The notes below the pieces were generated by a model that saw nothing but the letters and a program-made list of their open reading frames with translations, did not search any database and was not told the origin of the DNA. A DNA stretch of 64,000 nucleotides from Deltaproteobacteria bacterium (GTDB lineage: Bacteria; Myxococcota; Kuafuiibacteriia; Kuafuiibacteriales; Kuafuiibacteriaceae): the NCBI GenBank assembly GCA_020632995.1, contig JACKEN010000023.1, positions 1-64,000 on the forward strand, in the 5' to 3' direction. Both the position numbers and the translations under genes were made by a program. Positions 43,186 to 56,721 of the stretch are shown here, in pieces; within the stretch, counting starts at the first letter, position 1; the number at the start of each line of letters is the position of its first letter.

Positions 43186-44652
43186 CTACTCCGAGCCCTC
43201 GGGGGCCTCCAGGTCGCCGGTCGCGGCCAGGCGCCCGACCTCGTGCAGGCGCACCGAGTTGGTCTTGCCCTTCTCGCCCACCGGGGCCCCGAACACGACG
43301 ACCACCCGGTCGCCGCGCCGCACCTGGCCCCGGGACATGAGGAGCTCCTCGACGGTGTGGAGCATGTGCTCGACGTTCCCGGCGTGGGTGAGCTGGCAGG
43401 TGTCGACCCCCCAGACCACCTGGAGGCGGCGCCGGGTGTCCGAGTTGCGGCAGAACGCCACTACCGGCACGTCGGGGCGGTATTTTGCCACCAGCCGGGC
43501 GGTGCGCCCGGACTCGGTGAAGCAGGCGATCAGGCGGGCCCCGGTCTGCTGGGCGGCCTGGCAGGCGATACGGGCGGTGGTGTCGGCGAAGGGGGCGTCG
43601 AAGGCCTCCGTCCACTGCTTGGGCGCGGCCTCGAAGCGCTCCTTCTCGGTCTCCTCGATGATGCGGTCCATCATCTGGGCCGACTCCACCGGGAACTTGC
43701 CCACCGCGGTCTCGGCCGACAGGAGCAGGCCGTCGGCGCCGTCCACCACCGCGTTCGAGACGTCGGAGGCCTCGGCCCGGGTGGGGGTCGGGGCGTTGAG
43801 CATCGAGCCCAGCATCTGGGTCGCGATGATCACCGGCACCCCGCGGAGCCCGGCCAGGCGGAGGATCTCCTTTTGGACCAGGGGCACCCGGGTGACCTCG
43901 ATCTGGGCCCCCAGGTCACCGCGGCGGACCATGATCGCGTCGGCCCGCATCAGGATCCCGTCCAGGCGCGAGAACGCCTCGGAGCGCTCGATCTTGGCGA
44001 TGATCGGGATGTTCGCCCCCATGTCGGCGAGGCGCTCCCGGGCCTGCAGGATGTCCGCGCCGTCGGTGACGTAGGTGAGGGCGAGGTAGTCGACCTTCTG
44101 GGCCGCCGCCATCTTCAGGTAGGGGAGGTCCTCGTCGGTGATCAGCCCGCCGCGCACCGACATGCCGGGCACATGGACCCCGGTGCTCTGGGCCACCACG
44201 CCCCCGAACAGGACCCGGCCCTCGGCCTCGTCGGCCCGGGTGGCGGTGACCTCCAGCTCGACCAGGCCGTCGGAGAGCAGGATCTGGTCGCCGCGGATCA
44301 GGTTCTCGTGGAAGAACGCGGGGTCGACCGGGAGCAGGGTGGGGTGCCCGGTCTGGCCACGGTCCACCTGGAAGGTGACCACCGACCCGGTGAGGAGGTC
44401 GACCTTGCCCCCCTCGAGCTGACCCACCCGGATCTTGCGCCCCGGGAGGTCGGCGATGATCGCCACGCTGCGCCCCTTGGCGTCGGCGACCTTCCTGACC
44501 TTCGCGATGATCGACTCGTAGTCCTCGGGCGGGCCGAAGCTCAGGTTGAGCCGGCAGGCGTCCATGCCGGCGTCCAGGAGCGCGGCGATGACGCCCTCGT
44601 CCTGGGAGGCGGGCCCCAGCGTGCAGACCATCTTCGCGCGGCGCTCGGCCAT
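43186..44652 (-). CDS. pyk: Pyruvate kinase with K+-independent signature
   Basis: A 488-residue glycolytic enzyme. The catalytic Lys is in IIAKIERSEAF, and TPTRAEASDVSNAVVDGADGLLLSAETAVGKFP is the C-terminal barrel signature. Several usual positions differ: CRLNLSFG for CRxNFSHG, VRRGDLGAQ for VARGDLGVE, and DLPGRKIRVG for DTKGPEIRxG. In rabbit numbering Thr113, Lys114 and Glu117 become Leu, Pro and Lys. Lys117 with Leu113 marks enzymes that work without K+. A regulatory C-domain is present. Confidence 0.93.
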   Translation of the reverse strand: MAERRAKMVCTLGPASQDEGVIAALLDAGMDACRLNLSFGPPEDYESIIAKVRKVADAKGRSVAIIADLPGRKIRVGQLEGGKVDLLTGSVVTFQVDRGQTGHPTLLPVDPAFFHENLIRGDQILLSDGLVELEVTATRADEAEGRVLFGGVVAQSTGVHVPGMSVRGGLITDEDLPYLKMAAAQKVDYLALTYVTDGADILQARERLADMGANIPIIAKIERSEAFSRLDGILMRADAIMVRRGDLGAQIEVTRVPLVQKEILRLAGLRGVPVIIATQMLGSMLNAPTPTRAEASDVSNAVVDGADGLLLSAETAVGKFPVESAQMMDRIIEETEKERFEAAPKQWTEAFDAPFADTTARIACQAAQQTGARLIACFTESGRTARLVAKYRPDVPVVAFCRNSDTRRRLQVVWGVDTCQLTHAGNVEHMLHTVEELLMSRGQVRRGDRVVVVFGAPVGEKGKTNSVRLHEVGRLAATGDLEAPEGSE

Positions 44653-44710
44653 CAGGCCCCGAAAGCTGCCACAGTCCCTCAGGCTTGGCCAGCAGTGACC
44701 CGGGCGAGAG

Positions 44711-45700
44711 TCACGGGGGCGGCCCCTCGGCCTCCTCCTCGTACTCGGCCGAGAAGATGGCCCCGTTCTCCTTGAGCTCCAGCTCCACCACCCCGGGTCG
44801 GCACCTCAGGATGAGGCGATCCCCCGACAGGAACCACTCGAAGTCCGGCTTGGCCTTGGGGTCGAAGCTCACCGCCCGCCGGATGAAGAAGCGGTCGTTG
44901 GCGCACTCCGCGAACAGCGAGTAGCTCCGGGCGCACCCCGCCACGAACGTGAACACCTCCCAGGCCGGCCGCGCGGGGTCGATGCGGCCGTCCCGGAACC
45001 CTGGGCGTCGACGGCGCGCGGCCTCCGAGCGGGGCTGGGGCATCCGCACCAGATCCCCCGCCATCAGGGCCCGCACCGCGCGCACGAGGTGCGGGGTCGC
45101 GCCGGTGGCGAGGTGGCCCAGGAGCTCCTGCCCGTCCGCCCCCGGCTCGAAGGACAGCTTGCCGCTCACCACCACGTCGCCGGAGTCCTCGCCCTGGTCC
45201 AGCACGTGGATGGTCCAGGTCAGCTCGGTGTGGCCCTCCCTCAGGGCCCAGAACAGGGGCGCGGCCCCCCGCTCCTCGGGGAGCGCGCCGGGGTGCACGT
45301 TCAAGCCCCCGCGCTTCGCTATGGCCAGGGTGGCGGGAGCGAGCAGGTGATGGAAGCCCGCCACCACGTACGCGTCGGGCTCCACCGAGCGCAGGAGGGC
45401 CTGCACCTTGGGGTCGTTCGCGTGGGTGGTCTTGATGAGGTCCAGGCCGAGGCGCCGCGCCACCTGGCCGAGGTCGTGCGCGCTCTTCGGCTCGGGGGCG
45501 GCGTCCGCCCGCAAGCGAGACTGCAGCTTGTCCCAGATCGAGGTGCGGGCGGAGAGGACCTCCACCGTGGGGCGCAGCGCCCCCGGCACCCGCTCCAGGC
45601 CCTCCACCACCAGCACCGGCGGGTGGCCGGCCCGCACCAGCGCCTCCAGCGGGATGGTGGAGAACGCGCCGGGGAGCCCGAAGAACACCAGCCGATACAT
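44711..45700 (-). CDS. Formyltransferase-family protein (methionyl-tRNA formyltransferase-like)
   Basis: A 329-residue protein with the folate-dependent formyltransferase core: GGLNVHPGALPEERGAAPLFWALREGHTELTWTIHVLDQGEDSGDVV contains the Asn-His-Asp catalytic triad. An insertion-rich N-terminus (MYRLVFFGLPGAFSTIPLEAL) and a divergent C-terminal domain set it apart from housekeeping Fmt. It may formylate an amino-sugar in glycan synthesis. It follows the giant kinase gene by 6 bp. Confidence 0.82.
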   Translation of the reverse strand: MYRLVFFGLPGAFSTIPLEALVRAGHPPVLVVEGLERVPGALRPTVEVLSARTSIWDKLQSRLRADAAPEPKSAHDLGQVARRLGLDLIKTTHANDPKVQALLRSVEPDAYVVAGFHHLLAPATLAIAKRGGLNVHPGALPEERGAAPLFWALREGHTELTWTIHVLDQGEDSGDVVVSGKLSFEPGADGQELLGHLATGATPHLVRAVRALMAGDLVRMPQPRSEAARRRRPGFRDGRIDPARPAWEVFTFVAGCARSYSLFAECANDRFFIRRAVSFDPKAKPDFEWFLSGDRLILRCRPGVVELELKENGAIFSAEYEEEAEGPPP

Positions 45701-45706
45701 GATCGG

Positions 45707-50428
<4,722 letters not shown>

Positions 50429-50491
50429 CCTAGCACCCCTTCTGGCGGGACGCCTTGCCCAGGGAATCACCAAAAGGTAGAGCCTCGCGGG

Positions 50492-51802
50492 GTGAGGCGG
50501 GCCGTCCACCTGGGAGTCGGGGTCCTGCTCGCGCTGGGCGGCGTAGCCCGGGCGGCGGAGCACCCGTGCGCGGGGGTGGATCGGGCGGTGGCCGCGCTGG
50601 GTGAGGCCCAGCTCGATCCGGAGGCCCGGCTGGCCCTCGCCCACCTGGTGCCCGAGGGCGATCTGGCCGGCCTGCTCGCCGGCGCCGCGAACAAGCGCGG
50701 GGACGCGGCCCAGAGCGACTACCTCGTCCTGGGGTTCTCCCGGCACGCGGCGGCCCTGAAGCTGCTGCGGGCCCACCCGGACCCGGATCCCGCCCACCGG
50801 CTCCCCCGCGCGCTGGCGCTGTTGGCCCTCGGCGACGCCTCGGAGACCGGCACGGTGGCCAGGGCCCTCCTCGAGGGCGCGCCGCCCGAGCGCCTCCGCA
50901 CCGCCGAGGTGCTGGGGCGCATGCGGCAGGTCCGGCCGCGCATGATGCTCTACGACGCGCTGGTCGATCCGGAGCCCGCGGTGCGGGCCGCGGCGGCCCG
51001 GGTCCTCGTGGGGCACGGCTCCCGGCGGGCCCGGCGGGCGCTGGAGGCCCTGATCCGCGACGGCACGCCGGCCCTACAGGCGGCGGCGGCCGAGGTCCTG
51101 TTCGCCCACCGCGTCCCGCTCTCCGCCCAGGAGGAGGCGCGCCTGCCGCCCGAGCTCAAGGGCCAGGCGGTGGTCCGCGGCTATCTGGGGGCGCGGCGCC
51201 GAGACCCCCGAGCGCTCCGCCTGGCGCTCGCCTCCCGCGATCCGCAGCTCCGGGCCGGGGCCATGGCCGCCCTCGCCGCGGCGGGGGGGACCAGCGCGCC
51301 CGCGCTCATGCGCCTGACCAAGGCGTCCGAGGCCAGCCTGGGCCCGGTGGTGGCGGCGGAGCGCGTGGCCGCCCTGGCCCTGGAGGGCGAGTCGATCGGG
51401 CTCAAGGCGCTCCCCGCGCTCGACCCCGAGGGCGCACGGGCGGCGGTGGAGGTGTTCTGGGCGTTCTCCGGCGCGAGGGCGCCCTACCACCGCCTGGAGG
51501 CGGATCACGCCGCCGCGTGGGCCCGGGTCGGCGCCCAGTGGGCGGCCCGGGGCGATCTGACCCCGGCCCACGAGGGCCACCTCATCCGCGCCCTGTACCG
51601 CGCGGATCCGGGCGCCGGCCTCACCCTCGCCCGCGACCGCCTGCGGGCCGCCGCGGGCCCCGCTCGCGCCGCCGCGGTGGACGTCCTGGCCGACGGCGGC
51701 GACCAGGCCGACGTGGCCCGCCTGGTGGACGCCGCCCAGGCCCTGGCCCCGACGGAGCGCGTCCCGCTCCTCGTCGGCGCGGCCCGCGTTTGCCGTCGGT
51801 GA
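50492..51802 (+). CDS. Exported HEAT-repeat protein
   Basis: A 436-residue protein with a GTG start. MRRAVHLGVGVLLALGGVARAAEHPC is a signal peptide with a cleavage site near ARA. The mature part consists of Ala/Leu/Arg-rich helical hairpins (HEAT-like), for example DALVDPEPAVRAAAARVLVGHG and LASRDPQLRAGAMAALAAAGG, suggesting a periplasmic scaffolding role. It is divergent from the giant kinase, with 63 bp between starts. The frame upstream to 49526 is antisense to the kinase. Confidence 0.78.
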   Translation: MRRAVHLGVGVLLALGGVARAAEHPCAGVDRAVAALGEAQLDPEARLALAHLVPEGDLAGLLAGAANKRGDAAQSDYLVLGFSRHAAALKLLRAHPDPDPAHRLPRALALLALGDASETGTVARALLEGAPPERLRTAEVLGRMRQVRPRMMLYDALVDPEPAVRAAAARVLVGHGSRRARRALEALIRDGTPALQAAAAEVLFAHRVPLSAQEEARLPPELKGQAVVRGYLGARRRDPRALRLALASRDPQLRAGAMAALAAAGGTSAPALMRLTKASEASLGPVVAAERVAALALEGESIGLKALPALDPEGARAAVEVFWAFSGARAPYHRLEADHAAAWARVGAQWAARGDLTPAHEGHLIRALYRADPGAGLTLARDRLRAAAGPARAAAVDVLADGGDQADVARLVDAAQALAPTERVPLLVGAARVCRR

Positions 51803-51833
51803 ATCACTGGGCCCACCCGGCGCGTCTTCAGCT

Positions 51834-52739
51834 ATGGTGGCCATGGTGCGCGCGCTGAGTCGGATGGGGTTCTTCGCCCTCGCGGTGGGCGCGGCCACGG
51901 GCTGCGCTACCACCCACGCACCGGATCCGCTCCGGGGGCGGTGCGAGTCAGACCTCGGCTCCGACGAGCGCTGCCTGCACGTGCTGACCCGACCCGACGC
52001 GGGCTACGAGTCCGAGCAGGAGGTCGCGGCGGCCGAGCAGGCGCGCAAGGCGGGCGCGTTCCAGGATCGCCTGGCGCGGCTGCGGGCCGAGCACGAGGCG
52101 CGGGAGGCCACCCGCACCAGCAGCGTCGCGGTGGCGTCGGATCCCGAGGCGCTCGAGGACCCGGACGAGCAGGACGCGCTCCTGCAGCTCGCGATGGCGG
52201 GCACGGACGATCCTGTGGACACCGGCTCCAGCCTGCGCGCGATGGAGGCGGCCCCGCCGCCCCCGCCCGGGCCGCAGGTGGTGACCCCCACCCGGGCGGC
52301 GCCCCTCCAGCGAACCGCCCCGGCCGCCCTGCCGGTGCCCGCCGCGGCGGTGGCGGCGCCGGCCGCGGTCGCCACCCCGGAAGAGCTCCTGCGCGCCGGG
52401 CGTTGCCTGGTGGATGCGGATCGACGGCAGGCCTCGTCGGTGCTGGCCCAGCTCAAGCGCACGCCGGGCAGCAGCCGGGCCCAGCAGGGCGCCCTGGCCC
52501 TGGTCATGATGGACGGACAGGGCCTCATGGACCGCATCGACGCCGAGGTGGCGCACCGAGGCCTGGCCAAAGAGGGCCCGGTGTGCAGTAGCTCCAAGCT
52601 GGCGTCGGTCAGCCAGGAGCTGCGCGGGGTGCTCGGCGCTCCGCCCGCCTCCGGGGTCGACGCGGCGCAGTACGGGGCAGGCCTGGAGCGTTTGGTGGAG
52701 GTGCTCCAAACCCGGGCAGGTCTCCCCCGTGCCAAGTAG
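51834..52739 (+). CDS. Lipoprotein of unknown function
   Basis: A 301-residue lipoprotein. A second ATG at 51843 gives the cleaner signal MVRALSRMGFFALAVGAATGCAT. A Glu/Ala/Arg-rich helical stretch (about 50-90), a Pro/Ala linker and a C-terminal helical domain (LLRAGRCLVDADRRQASSVLAQLKRTPGS) follow. No family recognised. It is 12 bp before the GT2 gene. Confidence 0.75.
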   Translation: MVAMVRALSRMGFFALAVGAATGCATTHAPDPLRGRCESDLGSDERCLHVLTRPDAGYESEQEVAAAEQARKAGAFQDRLARLRAEHEAREATRTSSVAVASDPEALEDPDEQDALLQLAMAGTDDPVDTGSSLRAMEAAPPPPPGPQVVTPTRAAPLQRTAPAALPVPAAAVAAPAAVATPEELLRAGRCLVDADRRQASSVLAQLKRTPGSSRAQQGALALVMMDGQGLMDRIDAEVAHRGLAKEGPVCSSSKLASVSQELRGVLGAPPASGVDAAQYGAGLERLVEVLQTRAGLPRAK

Positions 52740-52751
52740 AAGCGGGACGTC

Positions 52752-53789
52752 ATGACTGCGACAGTAGACAGCTCGAGCCGAACCCTCACTCCGGTGGAGC
52801 AGGACGACGGCGACGCCCCGTACATCTCGCTCGTCATCCCCTGCTACAACGAGGAGGAGAGCGTCGACGAGCTGGTGACCGAGGTCATCGCGGTCCTCGA
52901 CGACAACAAGCTCGACGGCGAGGTGGTGCTGGTCGACGACGGCTCCAGCGATCGCACCTGGGAGAAGCTCTCGGGCTGGGCCGAGAAGGACGCGCGCCTC
53001 AAGCTGGTGCGCTTTCGCCGGAACTTCGGGCAGACCGCGGCCATGGTGGCGGGGCTCGACCACGCGCGGGGCGAGATCATCGTGCCCCTCGACGCCGACC
53101 TCCAGAACGACCCCAAGTCGATCCCCAACCTGCTCGCCAAGATCGACGAGGGCTACGACGTGGTGTCGGGCTGGCGGAAGGCCCGGCAGGACACCTTCGT
53201 CTCCCGGCGCCTGCCCTCGATGATCGCCAACGCGATCATCTCGAAGGTGAGCGGGGTGAAGCTGCACGACTACGGCTGCACCCTGAAGGCGTACCGGCGC
53301 GAGGTGCTGGACCCGGTCAACCTCTACGGCGAGATGCACCGCTTCATCCCGGTGTACGCGTCGTGGTCGGGGGCCAAGGTGACCGAGGTGGTGGTGAACC
53401 ACCGCGCCCGCAAGTACGGCACCTCGAAGTACGGCATCACCCGGACCTTCAAGGTGGTGCTCGACCTGTTGGTGGTGAAGTTCCTCGGCACCTGGGGCAC
53501 GAAGCCGATCTACTTCTTCGGCGGCCTGGGCTTCCTCCTCTTCGGCGGCGCGGTGATGAGCGCGGCGTACACGCTGTACGAGAAGTACGTGCACAACGTG
53601 TGGGCCCACCGGAACCCGTTCCTCATCATCACGGTGTTCCTGGGCCTGCTGGGCATGCAGAGCCTCTTCCTCGGTCTGCTGGCCGAGATCGGCATCCGCA
53701 CCTACCACGAGAGCCAGGCCCGCCCGATCTACATGGTGCGCGAGCGGACCAACGTCACCCGCCGCCGCCGGGGCGAGAACCTGAGCTGA
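52752..53789 (+). CDS. Membrane-bound GT2 polyprenyl-phosphate glycosyltransferase
   Basis: A 345-residue DPM1/GtrB-like enzyme. The GT-A domain has SLVIPCYNEEESVDELV, VVLVDDGSSDRTWEKL, and the catalytic DADLQNDPKSIP, then RKYGTSKYGITRTFKVVLDLL. Two C-terminal membrane helices (YFFGGLGFLLFGGAVMSAAYTLY and FLIITVFLGLLGMQSLFLGLLAEI) anchor it. It should transfer a sugar to undecaprenyl phosphate for use by the GT39 enzyme at the end of this operon. Confidence 0.92.
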   Translation: MTATVDSSSRTLTPVEQDDGDAPYISLVIPCYNEEESVDELVTEVIAVLDDNKLDGEVVLVDDGSSDRTWEKLSGWAEKDARLKLVRFRRNFGQTAAMVAGLDHARGEIIVPLDADLQNDPKSIPNLLAKIDEGYDVVSGWRKARQDTFVSRRLPSMIANAIISKVSGVKLHDYGCTLKAYRREVLDPVNLYGEMHRFIPVYASWSGAKVTEVVVNHRARKYGTSKYGITRTFKVVLDLLVVKFLGTWGTKPIYFFGGLGFLLFGGAVMSAAYTLYEKYVHNVWAHRNPFLIITVFLGLLGMQSLFLGLLAEIGIRTYHESQARPIYMVRERTNVTRRRRGENLS

Positions 53790-53848
53790 CGCTCGAGGCT
53801 GAGAAGACGTTGGTCACGGCCCGCGTTTGCGGCTAGCGTCCGGCCGTC

Positions 53849-55825
53849 ATGTGCGGGATCTCCGGGATCGTCGTGCCCCCTGGGGCGCCCCTGCCCCGGG
53901 AGACCCTGCGGGCGATGAACAACACCCTGTACCGCCGGGGGCCCGACGACGAGGGCTACGCCTTCGACGAGGCCGGTGGCTGCGGCCTCGGGCATCGGCG
54001 CCTGTCGATCATCGATCTCGAGGGCGGGCACCAGCCGCTCGGCAACGCCGACGGCAGCATCCAAGTGGTGGTGAACGGCGAGATCTACAACTTCCAGGGG
54101 ATCCGCGAAGAGCTGCTGGCGGAGGGCTTCCGGTTCCGCACCAACAGCGACAGCGAGGTAGTGGCCCACGGCTGGGAGCGCTGGGGTGAGGGCCTCTTCG
54201 AGCGCATCGACGGCATGTTCGCCCTCGCGATCTGGGACGGGCGCAGCCGGCGCCTGATCCTCGCCCGCGACCGGATGGGCAAGAAGCCCCTGTACTACGC
54301 CTTCGTCGGGCCCCGCCGCCAGACCCTGGTCTTCGGCTCCGAGCTGAAGGCGCTCTTGCAGCACCCCGAGTTCGAGCGCCGGGTGAGCCCCGGGGGCCTC
54401 GCCCTCTACCTCACCTACGAGTGCCTGCCCGAGGACCGCTCCATCTTCGAGGGCGCGTCGCGCGTGCAGCCCGGCTGCTTCATGATCTGGGACCGCCAGA
54501 CCGGGCGGACCCGGCACGGCGAGTTCTGGCGGATGCGCTTCGCCGACTCCCCCGCCGCCGACGACGTGCGGGGCAAGACCGAGGGCGAGCTCGCGGAGCA
54601 CCTGCGGGGGCTCATCCGCGAGGCCACCAAGGCGCGGCTGATCTCCGACGTGCCCCTCGGGGTGCTGCTCTCGGGCGGCATCGACTCCTCCACCGTGGCC
54701 GCGGCGATGGCGGACTCGGTGCCGGCCAGCCAGATCAAGACCTTCAGCGTGACCTTCGACGACAAGTCCTTCGACGAGTCGTCCCATGCAAGGAAGGTTG
54801 CGAAGCACCTCGGCACCACCCACCACGAGGAGCGCCTCTCGCCCCAGGTGATGATCGACATCCTCCCCGAGGTGGCGGACTTCATGTGCGAGCCGCTCGG
54901 CGACGGCTCGCTCATCCCGACCTACCTGTTGTCCCGCTTCACCCGGCAGACGGTGACGGTGGCCCTCGGGGGCGACGGCGGGGACGAGCTCTTCTTGGGC
55001 TACCCCACCTTCCAGGCCGACGCGGTGGCCCGCTACCTCGACCGGGTCACCGATCTCGCAACCTCGGCCCGGCTCGGCCGCGTCCTCCAGCGGGCGGCGG
55101 GGGCCCTGCCGGTCTCGCGCAAGAACTTCTCCTTCGACTTCAAGGTGAAGCGCTTCGCGCAGGGCATCGGCTATCACCCCGACTTCCGGCATCAGGCGTG
55201 GATGGGCTCCTTCATGCCCCACGAGCTCGCGCGGGTCCTCGCCGACGACCTCGTCAAGCCGGCTTTCATGGAGGATCCATACGCCACCGTGGCCCGGTTC
55301 CGGGACCGCTCGGGGGCCCGCGATCACTACGACCAGGCGGTGTACCAGTACACGCGCCTCTACCTGACCGCCGACGTGCTGGTGAAGGTCGACCGGGCCT
55401 CCATGGCGCAGAGCCTCGAGGTGCGGGCGCCCCTTCTGGACACCAAGGTGGTGGAGTTCGCGTGCGCGCTCCCCGGTGAGCACAAGCTGAAGGGCCTCAC
55501 CACGAAGCACCTCCTCAAGGAGGCGGCGCGCCGCTGGCTCCCCGAGGAGATCGTCGATCGCCCCAAGAAGGGCTTCGGGGTGCCGATCGCCCAGTGGATC
55601 CGCGGCCCGCTCAGGGACCTCGCCCACGACCTGCTCGACCCGGCCAAGCTGCGCCGCGAGGGCCTCTTGAACGCGGACGAGGTCACGCGCCTGTTGCGTG
55701 AGCACGACGAGGGCAGGGCGGACCACCGAAAGCCCCTGTGGACGCTGATGGCGCTGGAGCTGTGGATGGAGCGCTACGGGCCCGGCACCCAGGCCCTGCA
55801 CCCGGAGCTCCGGGCGGCGGGATGA
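53849..55825 (+). CDS. asnB: Glutamine-hydrolysing asparagine synthetase
   Basis: A 658-residue class II amidotransferase. The N-terminal Cys2 nucleophile (MCGISG) with RRGPDDEG and VVNGEIYNF forms the glutaminase. The synthetase P-loop is LLSGGIDSS, followed by FDDKSFDESSHARKVAKHLGTTHHE and ALGGDGGDELFLGY. Within a glycosyltransferase operon it may amidate a sugar acid or amino-acid on a glycan rather than supply asparagine. An exact GCAA-N6-TTGC site lies at 54788. Confidence 0.94.
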   Translation: MCGISGIVVPPGAPLPRETLRAMNNTLYRRGPDDEGYAFDEAGGCGLGHRRLSIIDLEGGHQPLGNADGSIQVVVNGEIYNFQGIREELLAEGFRFRTNSDSEVVAHGWERWGEGLFERIDGMFALAIWDGRSRRLILARDRMGKKPLYYAFVGPRRQTLVFGSELKALLQHPEFERRVSPGGLALYLTYECLPEDRSIFEGASRVQPGCFMIWDRQTGRTRHGEFWRMRFADSPAADDVRGKTEGELAEHLRGLIREATKARLISDVPLGVLLSGGIDSSTVAAAMADSVPASQIKTFSVTFDDKSFDESSHARKVAKHLGTTHHEERLSPQVMIDILPEVADFMCEPLGDGSLIPTYLLSRFTRQTVTVALGGDGGDELFLGYPTFQADAVARYLDRVTDLATSARLGRVLQRAAGALPVSRKNFSFDFKVKRFAQGIGYHPDFRHQAWMGSFMPHELARVLADDLVKPAFMEDPYATVARFRDRSGARDHYDQAVYQYTRLYLTADVLVKVDRASMAQSLEVRAPLLDTKVVEFACALPGEHKLKGLTTKHLLKEAARRWLPEEIVDRPKKGFGVPIAQWIRGPLRDLAHDLLDPAKLRREGLLNADEVTRLLREHDEGRADHRKPLWTLMALELWMERYGPGTQALHPELRAAG

Positions 55826-56721
55826 TGAGCGCGCGGGCGGTGGTGCTGGCGCTGTCCGGCCTGGTGGCGGCGGGGGCCCTGCTCGATCTGCGGGTCGCCT
55901 TGCGAAGCGACCTCGCCCCGATCTCGGCCGACGACATGGCCGCGGCCAAGGCGCGCATCGAGGCGGTGCAGCAGCCGGGCGACGTCATCGTGCACTCGCC
56001 CCTGTTCTCGGTGCGCGAGCTGCAAGGCCTGGGTGACCTCCCGGCCCGCCCCGACCGACCGACTGCCGGCGTCATGGCGACGCGGCGGGTGCTCGTGCTG
56101 GACCGCGCCGAGGCCCAGATGTACGGCCTGGGCCGCCCCGAGTCCGAGGAGGCGGTGGGCGAGCACCTGGTGCTGAAGACCTACGCCCCGCAGGGCGGCG
56201 GGGTGCTGGCGGTGTTCGATCTGTTGACCCAGCTCGGGAGCGGGATGATGTCGGTGGAGCGCCCGGTGGGCCACAGGACCAGCGTCTGCACCCAGCCCCG
56301 GGCCGAGGGCGGCTGGGCCTGCCCGGGTGAGGCGGAGTGGCTCTACGCCGCCCCCAGGAGCCTGCGCGTCGGCGGTCAGGACGCCCAGTGCGTGTGGGCC
56401 CACCCCACCACCGGGGGGGCGGTGGTGTTCACGCTCCCGGCCCCCGGCGCCGCGCCCGAGGGGCGCAAGCTCGTGCTGAAGCTCCAGGCCGGCCTCAACG
56501 ATGACGCGGTGACCGGCACCCCGGACGGCGCCCCGGTGTTCGTGGCGGTGGAGCAGGCGGGCAAGGATCTCGGCCGGCTCGAGGTGCCGAACCAGGTGGG
56601 CTGGCACCGCCTGGAGGTCCCGGTGGGCCCCGAGCAGGTCACCTTGCGCATCACCACCCCGCGCGACGGCCGTCGCCACCACTGCATCAACGCCCAGATC
56701 GTCGAGGAGGTCGCCAAGTGA
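55822..56721 (+). CDS. Membrane-anchored protein of the glycan operon, unknown function
   Basis: A 299-residue protein. One N-terminal membrane helix (ARAVVLALSGLVAAGALLDL) precedes a soluble exported domain. The C-terminal part is beta-rich (LVLKLQAGLNDDAVTG, GWHRLEVPVGPEQVTLRI) and resembles a carbohydrate-binding jelly-roll. Start and stop overlap both neighbours by 4 bp. No family recognised; it probably assists the GT39 transferase. Confidence 0.75.
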   Translation: MMSARAVVLALSGLVAAGALLDLRVALRSDLAPISADDMAAAKARIEAVQQPGDVIVHSPLFSVRELQGLGDLPARPDRPTAGVMATRRVLVLDRAEAQMYGLGRPESEEAVGEHLVLKTYAPQGGGVLAVFDLLTQLGSGMMSVERPVGHRTSVCTQPRAEGGWACPGEAEWLYAAPRSLRVGGQDAQCVWAHPTTGGAVVFTLPAPGAAPEGRKLVLKLQAGLNDDAVTGTPDGAPVFVAVEQAGKDLGRLEVPNQVGWHRLEVPVGPEQVTLRITTPRDGRRHHCINAQIVEEVAK

